A DNA stretch of 64,000 nucleotides, from assembly GCF_025264665.1 (NCBI RefSeq), contig NZ_CP073697.1:3639501-3703500 (forward strand). Direction: 5' to 3'. This DNA is from Edaphobacter flagellatus. GTDB lineage: Bacteria > Acidobacteriota > Terriglobia > Terriglobales > Acidobacteriaceae. Positions 53,701 through 62,568 of the stretch are shown in pieces. Positions within the stretch are counted from its first letter, which is position 1. Each line of letters begins with the position of its first letter. Below the pieces are notes generated by a model. The model was given only the letters and a program-made list of their open reading frames with translations, made no database searches and was not told where the DNA came from. Position numbers and translations under genes: made by a program.

Positions 53701-54600
53701 ATTGATGTCGTCGACGACGGCGGCAACGGACATGCTACCTGCGGTGGGATAGGAGACGGGGTTCTGGAAGGTGCCATCGCCATTGCCGATGACGACGGAG
53801 ACGAAGGCGCTCGAGGCGTTATAAGCGTTGACGACAAGGAGGTCGCCATTGCCGTCTCCGTTGAAGTCCGCGGTGGTGAGTGCGGTGGCGTTGGGGAGCG
53901 AGGTTAGAGCATTGAAGCTTGCCGTTGTGAGATCGCTGCTGGGGGTGAGGATAAAGACGGCGTTGCTGCTGGTGTTTCCTGCGATGGCAGCAAAGACGTA
54001 GGCGGAGTTGGCTTTCTTGGGCAGAACGACGGCGGGACGTGTGCTTAGGCCGCCTGGTGCTGCTCCGCAGCCGAGAGGGTAGGTATCAGGAGTGGTCGTG
54101 AGCTGGGCGAGCTGGTGCAGTGTGCGCTCATAATTTGTTGTGATTCCACTGATGGAGGCTCTGCCGGTGAGAGCAGAGCTGCCGGTGGCGAGATTGAGGG
54201 AGCAGTCCGCGGCACGGTTCATGAGGAAGTAGTTGCCGGAGGGCTGGGTGATTGCCGTGAAGTTGCCAAGAAAGCTGGCGGTGCCGGTCTGTGATCCGTC
54301 ACTGCCTGTGAGTTTGGCAGTAAGACCCGGACGTGCGTTTCCGAAGGGGAGAGCGTAGCCGAGTCCGAAGGCAGTGAAGATACCCAGACGAACGGTGGGT
54401 GAATCCGAAAGATCGATGACATCGTTCTTGCCGCAGCTTCCACAGCCTTCGTCGCCCATGATGATGTAAGAGAGGCAGGCGAAGAGAAGTGCCGATGCGA
54501 TGCGTTGGCGGCGGCTTATATGGGCCGTCGGCTGGAAGTATCCGGACAAGGCGCGGGACAGACCGGAAGAGCGCAGGCAAGAGGTTAGTCGATTGAGCAT
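50791..54600 (-). CDS. Giant secreted FG-GAP/VCBS-repeat protein with Ig-like domains
   Basis: 1269 residues from ATG 54600 (GGAG 8 bp upstream). A membrane-spanning stretch near residue 45 (IASALLFACLSYIIM) precedes about 15 FG-GAP-type repeats with the pattern DFNGDGNGDLLV, DINNDGKPDLIVA, GKGDGTF (integrin-like propeller, calcium-binding). Two Big_3-like domains follow (GITLTATVTGASGSTGTPTG TVTFLDGTTSLGTG and its repeat). Near the C-terminus GIVFTLSIGAWLLIRGRSRR and a second helix look like a sorting or anchor region. It is likely a surface adhesin or binding protein. It stands alone, divergent from the CHAT operon. Confidence 0.88.
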   Translation of the reverse strand: MLNRLTSCLRSSGLSRALSGYFQPTAHISRRQRIASALLFACLSYIIMGDEGCGSCGKNDVIDLSDSPTVRLGIFTAFGLGYALPFGNARPGLTAKLTGSDGSQTGTASFLGNFTAITQPSGNYFLMNRAADCSLNLATGSSALTGRASISGITTNYERTLHQLAQLTTTPDTYPLGCGAAPGGLSTRPAVVLPKKANSAYVFAAIAGNTSSNAVFILTPSSDLTTASFNALTSLPNATALTTADFNGDGNGDLLVVNAYNASSAFVSVVIGNGDGTFQNPVSYPTAGSMSVAAVVDDINNDGKPDLIVASDDQNISVLTGKGDGTFNAAQSFSAPLPGSSTPTSTPIVNLITADVNGDGKKDIICSNGLVLLGKGDGTFTPVSTPAFPYATATSGKGPNLAAGDINKDGKMDLVLNTGNVISIWLGKGDGTFAPGASYSSIANTGFVTATDLDGDGNLDIYSGLSNSGFFSGDDSANAAAYVLMGKGDGTLVGAPVAPGAYTGANLADVNGDGYPDLIIPTSGTVNGQNTVFTVQLGSASGVFTKGSTITVPTSVTFTVSEFTSPVTENTSNLTPSSYALGDINGDGKADAVYVSNYRGYSVYFVALNNGDGTFAAATATGFPQIASTYDNATSITSLRIADFNHDGKNDLAAVFDETAGGTTGSFNRGIAVLPGNGNGTFGAIALTYTATSSTPFTSSANLPQISSTADVNNNGLTDIVARSSSFAVVNGVGVTTSYVQVFLAKPDGTFAAPVSAITTTYLGQITVADFNKDGKLDIAALTETSSSQAQLAIALGNGDGTFATPKFANLAGGDAIRSSGLASADFDNDGKIDLALLDSNDFGGLFYGNGDGTFTSVPYNSNIIPKDLISIATSGTATALDLNKDGKPDILVGQTVLLNIVAPKVTQYATTIALSSSATTINPGAGITLTATVTGASGSTGTPTGTVTFLDGTTSLGTGTLSSGTATLATSALTASGSHSITAVYGGDTSFASSTSSAVSITVNAASIATTTTLSASPTSTVTGTSIALAATVTAASGSAIPSGTVTFFDGTTTLGTGTLDGTGKGTFSTSSLVAGSHSITAKYAGTTTFGASTSTAVTVTITAPVSDFAISLSSASGTETKSSPASATVTVTPSNGFNSTVAFSCSGLPSGVSCAFSPLTVTPSGGAASTTTVTFSATSSAATRSGPGQRYTPGIVFTLSIGAWLLIRGRSRRLLSASLWTVLAAGALYSISGCGGSGAKTTTSIVTITATSGSLSRTASYTLTSTN

Positions 54601-54844
54601 CCACCTAACTCCACTTCTATGAAGATTCACAGCAAACACTCTGAACCAGGTTGCTGGAGACGCTAGCCGGCAACATAAGGTCCAGAGCACAGACCCACAT
54701 CCCTGCGGGGTACAGTTGGTTTTCCGCTTCTACAGTTGAGTGATGGAAAGACAGAAAACATCACGCAATTTTCTTTATGCCTCTTCGGAAGGTTGATATG
54801 CTGGCTGCACTCTCCCTACTACCCAAGCGAACGGGAAAATTTGT

Positions 54845-57800
54845 ATGGAGCCCCACCGTAGTTTTGTTATCTCCGTTATTTTGTTTGCCATGGGAGCCGG
54901 GATAGGACGGTCGCAACCGATGCCGCTCCCCGCGACGAGCCCTGTTTCGATTGCTCTTAGCCCGGGACAAAGGCAAATCTTGGAGATCAGGGGCGAAGCG
55001 AATGGGCTTGCAGTAATAGAGGTTCGCCTCGAAGGTGGCTTGGTAGCTCTGCAATCTCCGGATGCACCGAAGAGGCTGCTCGATCTTGGCCGCGGAGGCC
55101 ATGCCATCTTTGCGGTACCCGTATCGGCAGAAGGAACAGCGGCTCTTGAGCTTAGTTCTGCGGAACAACGACGTGAGGCGCGGGTAACCGTCTCGGATGT
55201 AACGAGCAACCACACCCGTGAAGAGCAGGAGCATCTGCACGTTGCAACTGTCGCCTTCGCCCGGGCGGATAGCGCGCGACGGCACCAGGCTGGAGCACCT
55301 GATGCGGTAACGGCACTGCGAGAGTACGACCGTGCTGCAAGCGAGGCAGAGGCAGCCCAGGATATTTCCTTTGTCCGCTGGGCGATGATCCAGAAGGCAC
55401 GCTTTCTGATCTATCAGCAGAGCACCTTCGTTGAAGCACGGGATCTACTCTTGCGAGCAGCCGTACTGCCGCTTGATAGAGACGAAGCCACGTTGGCTCT
55501 TACCTATAAAACGCTGAGTACAGTCAACAATTTTCTGGGAGATCTACCGGCAGCTGCAACTTCGGCGGAACAGTCGCTGGCGTTCTATCGCAAGACAGGC
55601 GACGTGTACTGGCAGGGAATCGTTCTCGGCAATCTGATCTCCACGTATGGTGATATGGGGCGCGAGGCGGAGGCAATCGCTGCGGGCAGGGAAGCCTTGT
55701 CGGATGCAGAGCAGACCCAGGACATGGCTGGCGTGGTCTTTTGTCTCACGGAGCTGGCGAGCCTCTATCGCGAGCAAGGCGAGTACCAGCGCGCCTTCCA
55801 GGCATTCCGCGACGCCTTGGTATGGGGGGAGAACATCCACTATGCCCCGGATGTAGAAGCCGAGATCGAAAAGGAACTCGGGGTCTTCTACGCCGACATG
55901 GGGCTGTGGGAGGAGGCTCAGGCCCAATTGCAACTCTGTCTTCAACATGCGACTGCAGACGGACCTACCGCTCTAGGTGCGCGCGGTGTGCTGGCTCGCG
56001 TGCTGGAGAAGAACGGCAATAGCGCGGCGTCACTGCGCGAATATCAGGCCGCAATCTCGATAGCCGGTAAGCTGCAACTGCAACCCGAAGAGGCGATGTT
56101 GCGTCTTGAACGCTCATCCGTACTGCTTCGCGCAGGCAACATCGCGGCAGCGCGAGCAGATACTTCAGCCGCCGGAAAACTTGCTGAGACGCTCGGTATT
56201 CCAGCTCTAACGATTCGCGCAACACTCGCGGACGCCTCTATCGAAGCGCAGAGCTGCACGGTATCGGCAAAAGCCTCCTGCGATAGTGCAGTGCAGGACT
56301 ATGAGAGGGCGCTATCGCTGACTGAAAATACAGGAGAACGAGAAGAAGAGGCCGTCGCATACGCCGGTTTGGCTCGAACGTATGTGTCTCGGCAGGATTA
56401 TGACGACGCGTTGCGAATGATCGAACGCTGCCTTTATATCGTGGAACATTCTCGCGCAAGTCTGGCGAGCCATAGCCTGGCGGCGAGCTTCTTAACCGAA
56501 CGCCGCGATCTGTACGACCTCGCGATCGAGATCACCATGAAACTTGCTTTGCAACATCCCAATGAGAGATATGGCGAGACTGCGTTCCTGTATGCCGAAC
56601 GTGGGCGAATGAGAAACATGCTGGATGTGATCAGCGAAGAGGGCGAGGCCTCTGGTCAACCTGGCCCTCCGGATCTTCGAAGACGTATCCTTGCGAATGA
56701 CCATCAGATCGAAAATCAAAAAGCTTTGCTCCTGACAAAGAGCGGGGAAAAGAATGCAGCCATCGCGCTGCGCAAACTATACCTGGAACAGGATGCACTG
56801 GACGCTGAAGCACGAAGACAAGGAATCTGGTCGCAACAACAAAAAATAGTTGCAGATCCAGATCGAATCGCATCGACGGAAGATGTCCAGCGATTGCTCT
56901 TGCGTCCTGATACGGCCTTGATCGCGTTCTCTCTCGGGGCAACGCAGAGCTATCGATGGGAGATTACGCAACGCACGATACACGTTTCGATACTTCCCTC
57001 AGCCGCGGAACTTCGCCGGTCGATCCTGCCTTTGCAGCGACTGCTTATCGCGCGAAGCATCGATCTCCACCCCGGCGAAGATGCCGCGCAATATCATTCG
57101 CGACGCGATGCATTCGATTCGACAAGAGAACGCGGCCTTGTAGATGCTGGCCGAAAGCTATTACCACAATTACCTCAGAATATTCGCCATCTCTACATCG
57201 TCGCTGATGGGCCGCTTTCGTCTCTTTCGTGGAATGCTCTACGGATTCCCTGCGGAGCACGCCGGCTCTGTTACGCCATTGAACGGTTTGCCATTGCGTC
57301 GGAGCCTTCTGCTTCGGTTGCGGTTCAGCTGGCTCGGCATCCGACACGTACAGCCGGACAAAATATTCTCATCGTTGCCGACCCGATAACGCAATCGGGC
57401 CAGCCTGCGCCGCGATGGGCATCGTTTGCTCCGTTGCCTGGCACGCGCCGCGAAGCCGGCGCTATTGCGCGGCTTATTCCAGCAGAGTCGCTGCAGATCA
57501 TTCATGGCGAAATGGCGACGGTCGATAATGTACGCGCCTTGTCAAAGAACCTGTCGATTCTTCACTTCGCCACTCACACGTTTTTGGTGCCTGGTCATCC
57601 CGAGCTGTCGGGAATCGCTCTGTCACCGGAGCGAGGAAAGTCTGAGGAAAAGAGCATTCTCTGGCTGCATGATATTCCTACGCTCCAAGCGCCATCGTTA
57701 GTGGTCCTAAATGGCTGCTCGACTCAGGGGCAGGGTTTGGGTGGCGAGGAATTGAGCGCTCTGACCCAGGCATTCCTTTATGCCGGCTCGCACGAAGTGA

Positions 57801-58018
57801 TCGGAACTATCTGGAGCATAGATGATGAAGTCGCGGCTGTGCTTATGGAGCATTTCTACCGGGAGCTGATCTCGCGCCATAGGAAAGCCGTTGATGCCCT
57901 GCGTTCGGCGCAGCTTGGCTTGCTTAAGAGTGGGGCAAATCTCTCCGATTGGGCCGGTTTTGTTATCGATGGGGTTCCAGCTGAAACAGTAAACCCGCAG
58001 ATGATAGGCAGAAGATGA
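54845..58018 (+). CDS. Secreted TPR-CHAT (caspase-like) protein
   Basis: 1057 residues. The N-terminus (HRSFVISVILFAMGAGIGRS) is a signal peptide, so the protein is probably periplasmic. A beta-rich domain (to about 120) is followed by TPR-like helical repeats (about 130-560; AYKTLSTVNNFLGDLPAAAT, EGQAVAYAGLARTYV-like stretches) and a CHAT domain (about 720-1050). The caspase-type dyad is intact: His911 in HFATHT and Cys958 in LNGCSTQGQG, 47 residues apart. The tail GSHEVIGTIWSIDDEVAAVL MEHFY is also family-typical. The stop overlaps the next start (ATGATG), so it is coupled to a sigma factor. Substrate unknown. Confidence 0.9.
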   Translation: MEPHRSFVISVILFAMGAGIGRSQPMPLPATSPVSIALSPGQRQILEIRGEANGLAVIEVRLEGGLVALQSPDAPKRLLDLGRGGHAIFAVPVSAEGTAALELSSAEQRREARVTVSDVTSNHTREEQEHLHVATVAFARADSARRHQAGAPDAVTALREYDRAASEAEAAQDISFVRWAMIQKARFLIYQQSTFVEARDLLLRAAVLPLDRDEATLALTYKTLSTVNNFLGDLPAAATSAEQSLAFYRKTGDVYWQGIVLGNLISTYGDMGREAEAIAAGREALSDAEQTQDMAGVVFCLTELASLYREQGEYQRAFQAFRDALVWGENIHYAPDVEAEIEKELGVFYADMGLWEEAQAQLQLCLQHATADGPTALGARGVLARVLEKNGNSAASLREYQAAISIAGKLQLQPEEAMLRLERSSVLLRAGNIAAARADTSAAGKLAETLGIPALTIRATLADASIEAQSCTVSAKASCDSAVQDYERALSLTENTGEREEEAVAYAGLARTYVSRQDYDDALRMIERCLYIVEHSRASLASHSLAASFLTERRDLYDLAIEITMKLALQHPNERYGETAFLYAERGRMRNMLDVISEEGEASGQPGPPDLRRRILANDHQIENQKALLLTKSGEKNAAIALRKLYLEQDALDAEARRQGIWSQQQKIVADPDRIASTEDVQRLLLRPDTALIAFSLGATQSYRWEITQRTIHVSILPSAAELRRSILPLQRLLIARSIDLHPGEDAAQYHSRRDAFDSTRERGLVDAGRKLLPQLPQNIRHLYIVADGPLSSLSWNALRIPCGARRLCYAIERFAIASEPSASVAVQLARHPTRTAGQNILIVADPITQSGQPAPRWASFAPLPGTRREAGAIARLIPAESLQIIHGEMATVDNVRALSKNLSILHFATHTFLVPGHPELSGIALSPERGKSEEKSILWLHDIPTLQAPSLVVLNGCSTQGQGLGGEELSALTQAFLYAGSHEVIGTIWSIDDEVAAVLMEHFYRELISRHRKAVDALRSAQLGLLKSGANLSDWAGFVIDGVPAETVNPQMIGRR

Positions 58019-58611
58019 TGCAGCCCGAGCTTCTGAATGTTCTGCTCGAAGTGCTGGGGGAAACCCGGGAAGAAGCCGGCGCAGCGTATCGAGAGATACA
58101 CGAACGGCTGACTCGTTTTTTTAGCCTGAACAATGGAAGTGATCCGCAGACGCTGGCTGATGAAGTGATGGACCGCCTGGCGAAACGAACGGTCAACGAA
58201 CCTAAGGAAAAGATCATCTCGCCGCATGCTTTTGCGTTGGGTATCGCACGGCATCTGTTACAAGAAGATCAGCGACGGTATGCCCGAGAGACAAAGGTTG
58301 CACGAGACTGGGATGTTCGCTCTGGAGCCTCTGAGAACGATCAAGAGCAGCTACTTGAGGCGCTCGAAGAGTGCATGAGTCATATGTCCAAGGACAAGAG
58401 GAAACTACTCCTTGCCTATTACTCGTGGCCAGAAGGAAAGAAGATCGATCATCATCGCGAAATGGCTGATCGTCATGGACTGACGATGAATGCTTTGCGT
58501 AATCGCGTGATGCGTGCACGTTCCGAACTGGACAGCTGTGTGCGTAATCGTCAGCGTGATGTTTCACCGAAAAAAGACATAACTAAGCGAAGGACTGTGG
58601 GGGACCTCTGA
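58015..58611 (+). CDS. Sigma-70-like factor coupled to the CHAT gene
   Basis: 198 residues, no membrane segment. A region-2-like part (DPQTLADEVMDRLAKRTVNE, HAFALGIARHLLQEDQRRY) and a region-4-like helix-turn-helix (EMADRHGLTMNALRNRVMRA RSELDSC) fit an atypical ECF-like factor. The first 40 residues are unusual for ECF sigmas. It overlaps the CHAT stop and precedes an anti-sigma-like gene by 17 bp, so the three form one operon. Confidence 0.75.
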   Translation: MMQPELLNVLLEVLGETREEAGAAYREIHERLTRFFSLNNGSDPQTLADEVMDRLAKRTVNEPKEKIISPHAFALGIARHLLQEDQRRYARETKVARDWDVRSGASENDQEQLLEALEECMSHMSKDKRKLLLAYYSWPEGKKIDHHREMADRHGLTMNALRNRVMRARSELDSCVRNRQRDVSPKKDITKRRTVGDL

Positions 58612-58628
58612 AGGATTTCAACCAAAAC

Positions 58629-59393
58629 GTGCGTCGTGACCTGATTGCGTATATCGGCAAGACAATGTCTGCCGAGCAACGCGAAAGCTTCGAGCAGAGG
58701 ATGTTCGAGGATGCTTCGTTCTCGGAGGCAATCGAGGCGGTCGAGTTCGACCTGGTGGAAGGGTACGCAGATGGAACACTTTCAGACACAGAACGCCAGC
58801 AACTGAAAGCATGGGTCGATTCCTCTGCTGAACGCAGGGCACAGATTCGTATCGCTCAGAGCTTGCGTCGGTCTGTGGCGAGACGCAGGCAAGTGCGCCT
58901 CATGAAGGGAGTGGGATGGACTTCGGCAATCGCGGCCTGTTTGATTCTTGCCGTATCGTGGCCGCTGCTGCGCGCCCATCGTTCCTTGCTTTCGAAGGCG
59001 CCTGTCACTCACACAACCTCGACCCTTCCATCCATTGCTGAAAACGAGGATGTCATTTTGCTTGTGGTTGAACGTCTTCGCGATCGTGAGAAGAACAACC
59101 GCGTTACGACCTACACCATTCATGCCGACGCTCGCATCCGCCTGCAGGTGATCCTGCCTTCGGGCCACACTGAACCCGCCTACTCGATTCGCATCCATCC
59201 AATTGACGGGAGATCAAAGTCGGAACTTTATTTTGATGGCCTTATTCTGCAAAGCGAAAAAGGTATGACCTATCTTGATGTGACGTTGGCGCCCGAGTCG
59301 CTGAAATCTGGAACGTATGTAGCGGAAATCCGATCACGGAACCTGGTCTATTCTCAGATGTTCAGGGTTGAGTTGGCACAAGGCTCCCGTTGA
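58629..59393 (+). CDS. Anti-sigma-like membrane protein of the CHAT operon
   Basis: 254 residues from GTG 58629. The cytoplasmic part (TMSAEQRESFEQRMFEDASF SEAIEAVEFDLVEGYADGTL SDTERQQLKAW) is the anti-sigma pattern of several Acidobacteria and lacks the zinc-binding His/Cys set. One helix at about 97-116 (SAIAACLILAVSWPLLRAH) leads to a periplasmic domain of about 135 residues, beta-rich (LQVILPSGHTEPAYSIRIHP, YLDVTLAPESLKSGTYVAEI). The start is weak; AGGA lies 13 bp upstream. It could hold the neighbouring sigma factor at the membrane. Confidence 0.7.
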   Translation: MRRDLIAYIGKTMSAEQRESFEQRMFEDASFSEAIEAVEFDLVEGYADGTLSDTERQQLKAWVDSSAERRAQIRIAQSLRRSVARRRQVRLMKGVGWTSAIAACLILAVSWPLLRAHRSLLSKAPVTHTTSTLPSIAENEDVILLVVERLRDREKNNRVTTYTIHADARIRLQVILPSGHTEPAYSIRIHPIDGRSKSELYFDGLILQSEKGMTYLDVTLAPESLKSGTYVAEIRSRNLVYSQMFRVELAQGSR

Positions 59394-59576
59394 ACCATCG
59401 CATGACCATCCGGATGAAGCCGCTCGGAAATGGATGCTGACCCTAGGAAACCAGTCCATCATGTTGTATCGGATCGGCAGAGTCTAAACTTAATCAAGAA
59501 CATGTATCTCGTGTACTTCTCTACAATCTTGAAGACGCAAGATCCCCTTTGTACTTGCGCCTTCCAGACCGCTGGA

Positions 59577-59612
59577 GACGGCAAAGCACTCCCGAAGGAG
59601 CGCTTTGCCGTC
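59577..59612. terminator. Bidirectional hairpin between anti-sigma and Hsp20 genes
   Basis: GACGGCAAAGC (59577-59587) pairs with 59602-59612, extended by CTCC/GGAG inside. It separates convergent genes and is followed by no long T-tract on either strand. Confidence 0.6.
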
Positions 59613-59665
59613 CTCATAAGGGTTTGGGTGAGATTGCTAGCGGCGTCGAGCTATACCAAAGCCTT

Positions 59666-60187
59666 TCAGGCTGCGTGGGATGCTTCCACTTGTTTAGGGG
59701 TCGCCTTCGAATTGCTGTCGGAGCCGATCTCGATCTTCAACTGCTTTGGCTTGGCGGCTTCTTTCTTCTGCAGGGTGATCGAGAGAACGCCATTTTCGTA
59801 GCTTGCTCGAGCGGAATCCGTCTCAATCGTAGCGGGTAGCGTGAAGCTGCGGACGAAGCTGCCGTACCGCCGCTCGATCCGGTGAAAGTTCTCTTCTTTT
59901 TCGTCCTTCACAAGCTTGCGTTCACCTTTAACCGTCAGGGTCTGGTTCTCTAGATTGATCTGGAGATCCTCCTGCGGAATTCCCGGCACTTCCAGTTTGA
60001 GTACAAGCCGGTTTGTGTCCTCATAAATATCGACTGGAGGGATGAAATTACCAGCACTGAGGCTTTCGTTCGGCATATCGCCGTTTGCGCTGGCGAAGTC
60101 GTTGAAGATCGAGTTCAACCTGTTCTGGAGTACTGCAACGCCCTCCAGCGGCGAACGGAACGGAACAAAGCGAGTCATCGTGGTCAT
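59666..60187 (-). CDS. Small heat-shock protein, Hsp20 family
   Basis: 173 residues from ATG 60187 with AAGGAGAG at short spacing. The alpha-crystallin domain spans about 45-150: IPPVDIYEDTNRLVLKLEVP GIPQEDLQI, the ENQTLTVKGERK strand, and FVRSFTLPATIETDSARASY ENGVLSITLQKK with the conserved A-x-x-x-n-G-V-L motif. It binds unfolding proteins without ATP in the cytoplasm. Isolated on the minus strand. Confidence 0.93.
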   Translation of the reverse strand: MTTMTRFVPFRSPLEGVAVLQNRLNSIFNDFASANGDMPNESLSAGNFIPPVDIYEDTNRLVLKLEVPGIPQEDLQINLENQTLTVKGERKLVKDEKEENFHRIERRYGSFVRSFTLPATIETDSARASYENGVLSITLQKKEAAKPKQLKIEIGSDSNSKATPKQVEASHAA

Positions 60188-60872
60188 AGCACTCTCCTTA
60201 TAACTTCCTCAAAATAGGTTGTGAGGGCAATCCCTCACCTACATTATGACGTAAATCTTCTAAAAAAAAGTTGCAAGTAAATTGATAGAAAACAACTCAT
60301 ATTTTGAAGAAAATATGAACTGATCCACCATAGTCCGCTTGCGGCCACTGGGTGTCGTTCACTAGTGATCTCACTTTGCTTTTGGAACAACGATGTTTGC
60401 AGACGGGAGAATTCCCTGTCGAATCCGAGGAAGTGTTCGACGAGATTTGCCATCTCCTCTCGAACCGGCACAGAGTCTCCAATTATGGATCAGGAGGCTC
60501 ATTCTCGATTCGACTTATAAGGCACTCCAAGTTTTGCGACAGCTAGGCAACACGCATCATCAACCTTGATGAGGAGGTCAGGTGAGAACAACCTTGGCCT
60601 CCGATTCAGTTGAATACACCAGTGCATTCGTGAATAAGCAGAGAAAGGTGTATGCCGTCATGAGAGATGGTCACCTCCGGCTTCCGAGGCTCTCTAATTT
60701 AGGCAATATCTCGTGTTCAGGATAGCGCTTCGGTTTGGTTCATGATTGGACCCTCTGCAGAACCCCTCTGTGCTTGCCCTTGGTCAGTAAGCAAATTCGA
60801 GGCGAATTACTTCAGCACTGTCGAGACAATCCACAGGGCCGGCGATCGTTGCCCCATGCGCGGCACCAATTT
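60188..60872. other. 685-bp intergenic region, no recognisable gene
   Basis: It begins with the Hsp20 upstream region and an AT-rich stretch near 60245-60300 (runs of A and T). A 64-codon frame at 60352-60546 has no family and is probably spurious. I see no operator palindrome of the types found elsewhere. Confidence 0.5.
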
Positions 60873-62156
60873 CTATGAGACGAGGCGATAGGCGACGATA
60901 TTTGACTGCGTGACATTGCCGTTGAGACTGTCGGCCTCCAGCAGGACCTCAAAGTGTGGAATAGTGCCATCTGACCGCTGAATCTTACCGAGGAATTCGC
61001 TAAACGATTGATTGTTCAACAAAAAATCAACGGCAGCCTGCGTGCCAGGACTAGTGGTGCCTGCCACCAACAGCACATGCCCCTGGTGGTCCAGACTGGG
61101 TTGGAAATCAATGACGCCATAAACATGTCTTGTCGCCCCATCTTCGTTTTCGGTATAGAGTGCAGCTTCGCCGCTTTGGGGCGATTTATTGATCACCAGA
61201 TTCTTATGTTTGTTCCAGTCGTACTCGACATAGAAGTTCATATTGTTAGCGAAGAGTTCAACCCAGGGGTTGGCCCGTGATCCGCCGATGAGGATGAGGT
61301 TGTTCTCCTTCGCATCGGTGATGCTGATGTCTCTGGCATAGCGAATCTCGGGCATCTGCTTGACCTCGGGCACACGCACGATTTTTGCAACAAGACTAAG
61401 GTCGGCCATGCTCGTGTAGTGGAAGAACTCAAGATCAGCTTGGCCGAAGAGCTGAAGGGCTTCCGACGACTGGATGTCCAACAAATATTCACGGTTTAGA
61501 TAGCGTTGCAGCGAGACGGGTTTCTTCGTGACCTGCTCAACCAGAATCAGCGTGCTATCTGCTGGGACAATTATTGGATTGCGATGCGGATCGAAGACAG
61601 TACCCCAGAACTGGCTTTCTGGGCTTTGAAATTGTTTCCTGCTGTGCCGAAGCAGCAGGAAAGTGCATACACCTAACAAAATGAGAGATCCGGAAAGAAT
61701 TGCCGCGATCACTCTATGCCGTCGAGAAATCTCAGCGAGTGGGGTTGATATTCGCTCCCCGCCAGAATCCGGTATTGTCTCGGCAAGAGAGCTCGCTTGC
61801 GTCAGAGCGAAGTCCCGATTCTGCTCAAACAGCGGAACATAGCTGCCCTTCGGAATGATGATGCGCAACGGCTCTTGCGCGCCAACAGTGCGAAAGTAAT
61901 CATCCAGGCGTTGGCGCAGTTGGCGGGCCTGCGAACGGACGATGCTATCTTCTCCCGGATTATATGCAGAGGAACGGCCGAAGACTTCAACGCCGATTTG
62001 ATGCTCGTTGATCTCGGTGCCGCGACCAGTCAACTCCATCTCGCAAATAAACTTCAGAAAATCACGAAGTCGTGACGATTTCTCAAAGAGTTGCGAGTTG
62101 AGCACTCTCACGCTCAACTGCCAGCGAGGGTCGTTCGGGTCGGGCAAAGCGGGCAT
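60873..62156 (-). CDS. Winged-helix DNA-binding-like protein with one membrane helix
   Basis: 427 residues. The first 110 residues have the acidobacterial signature RVLNSQLFEKSSRLRDFLKF ICEMELTGRGTEINEHQIGV EVFGR, then EDSIVRSQARQLRQRLDDYF and RIIIPKGSYVPLFE, a winged-helix-like module. A helix follows at about 147-170 (HRVIAAILSGSLILLGVCTF). The rest lies outside (about 175-427) and is of unknown type. A ToxR-like or transmembrane regulator is suggested. It is divergent from the TonB receptor at 62569, with 412 bp between. Confidence 0.65.
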   Translation of the reverse strand: MPALPDPNDPRWQLSVRVLNSQLFEKSSRLRDFLKFICEMELTGRGTEINEHQIGVEVFGRSSAYNPGEDSIVRSQARQLRQRLDDYFRTVGAQEPLRIIIPKGSYVPLFEQNRDFALTQASSLAETIPDSGGERISTPLAEISRRHRVIAAILSGSLILLGVCTFLLLRHSRKQFQSPESQFWGTVFDPHRNPIIVPADSTLILVEQVTKKPVSLQRYLNREYLLDIQSSEALQLFGQADLEFFHYTSMADLSLVAKIVRVPEVKQMPEIRYARDISITDAKENNLILIGGSRANPWVELFANNMNFYVEYDWNKHKNLVINKSPQSGEAALYTENEDGATRHVYGVIDFQPSLDHQGHVLLVAGTTSPGTQAAVDFLLNNQSFSEFLGKIQRSDGTIPHFEVLLEADSLNGNVTQSNIVAYRLVS

Positions 62157-62568
62157 CAGACACCCATCCTACACCCAGCGGTGTCTCGCGACTGGGCTCT
62201 CGACTGAAGAGCGGGAAAGAGCCTCAGGGTATGGTGCCTCCAACGTTTTCTTAAGGATTATGAGCCGCAGTAGGAGCTCTAAGCCGTGGTTTTTTTCACG
62301 CGATAGTCTCCGCATAACTCACGATCCTACGTGTGCACTGGCAAGTAACTGGCTGAAAATAAAGGGTTGTTATGTGGAAACCGTGAAATACGTTGTGTTT
62401 ATTTTATGGGGGTGAAAATCTCGCCCAACTTCGCCAAAGGAAATAGCGTCATTGCCCAAATTCGCTGTCCTCAGTTCACTTTGGGATCGCAGCGTAGCAG
62501 GGTGCTGGTAAGCAAGGAGAAGGGGCGCAAATATGGCGATCGCGGGTCCAATTTCAGGAGGTATATCG
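62157..62568. other. 412-bp divergent intergenic region
   Basis: The region separates the winged-helix regulator from the TonB receptor. AGGAGG (62556-62561) serves the receptor start. No TGAGACGTCTCA or TGAAATCGATTTCA copy is present, and no obvious hairpin. Confidence 0.5.

Noticed and set aside
54845..58018. TPR-CHAT as part of a type III-E CRISPR (Craspase) system
   Set aside because: No CRISPR array, gRAMP or cas gene is in the window, and the protein has a signal peptide.
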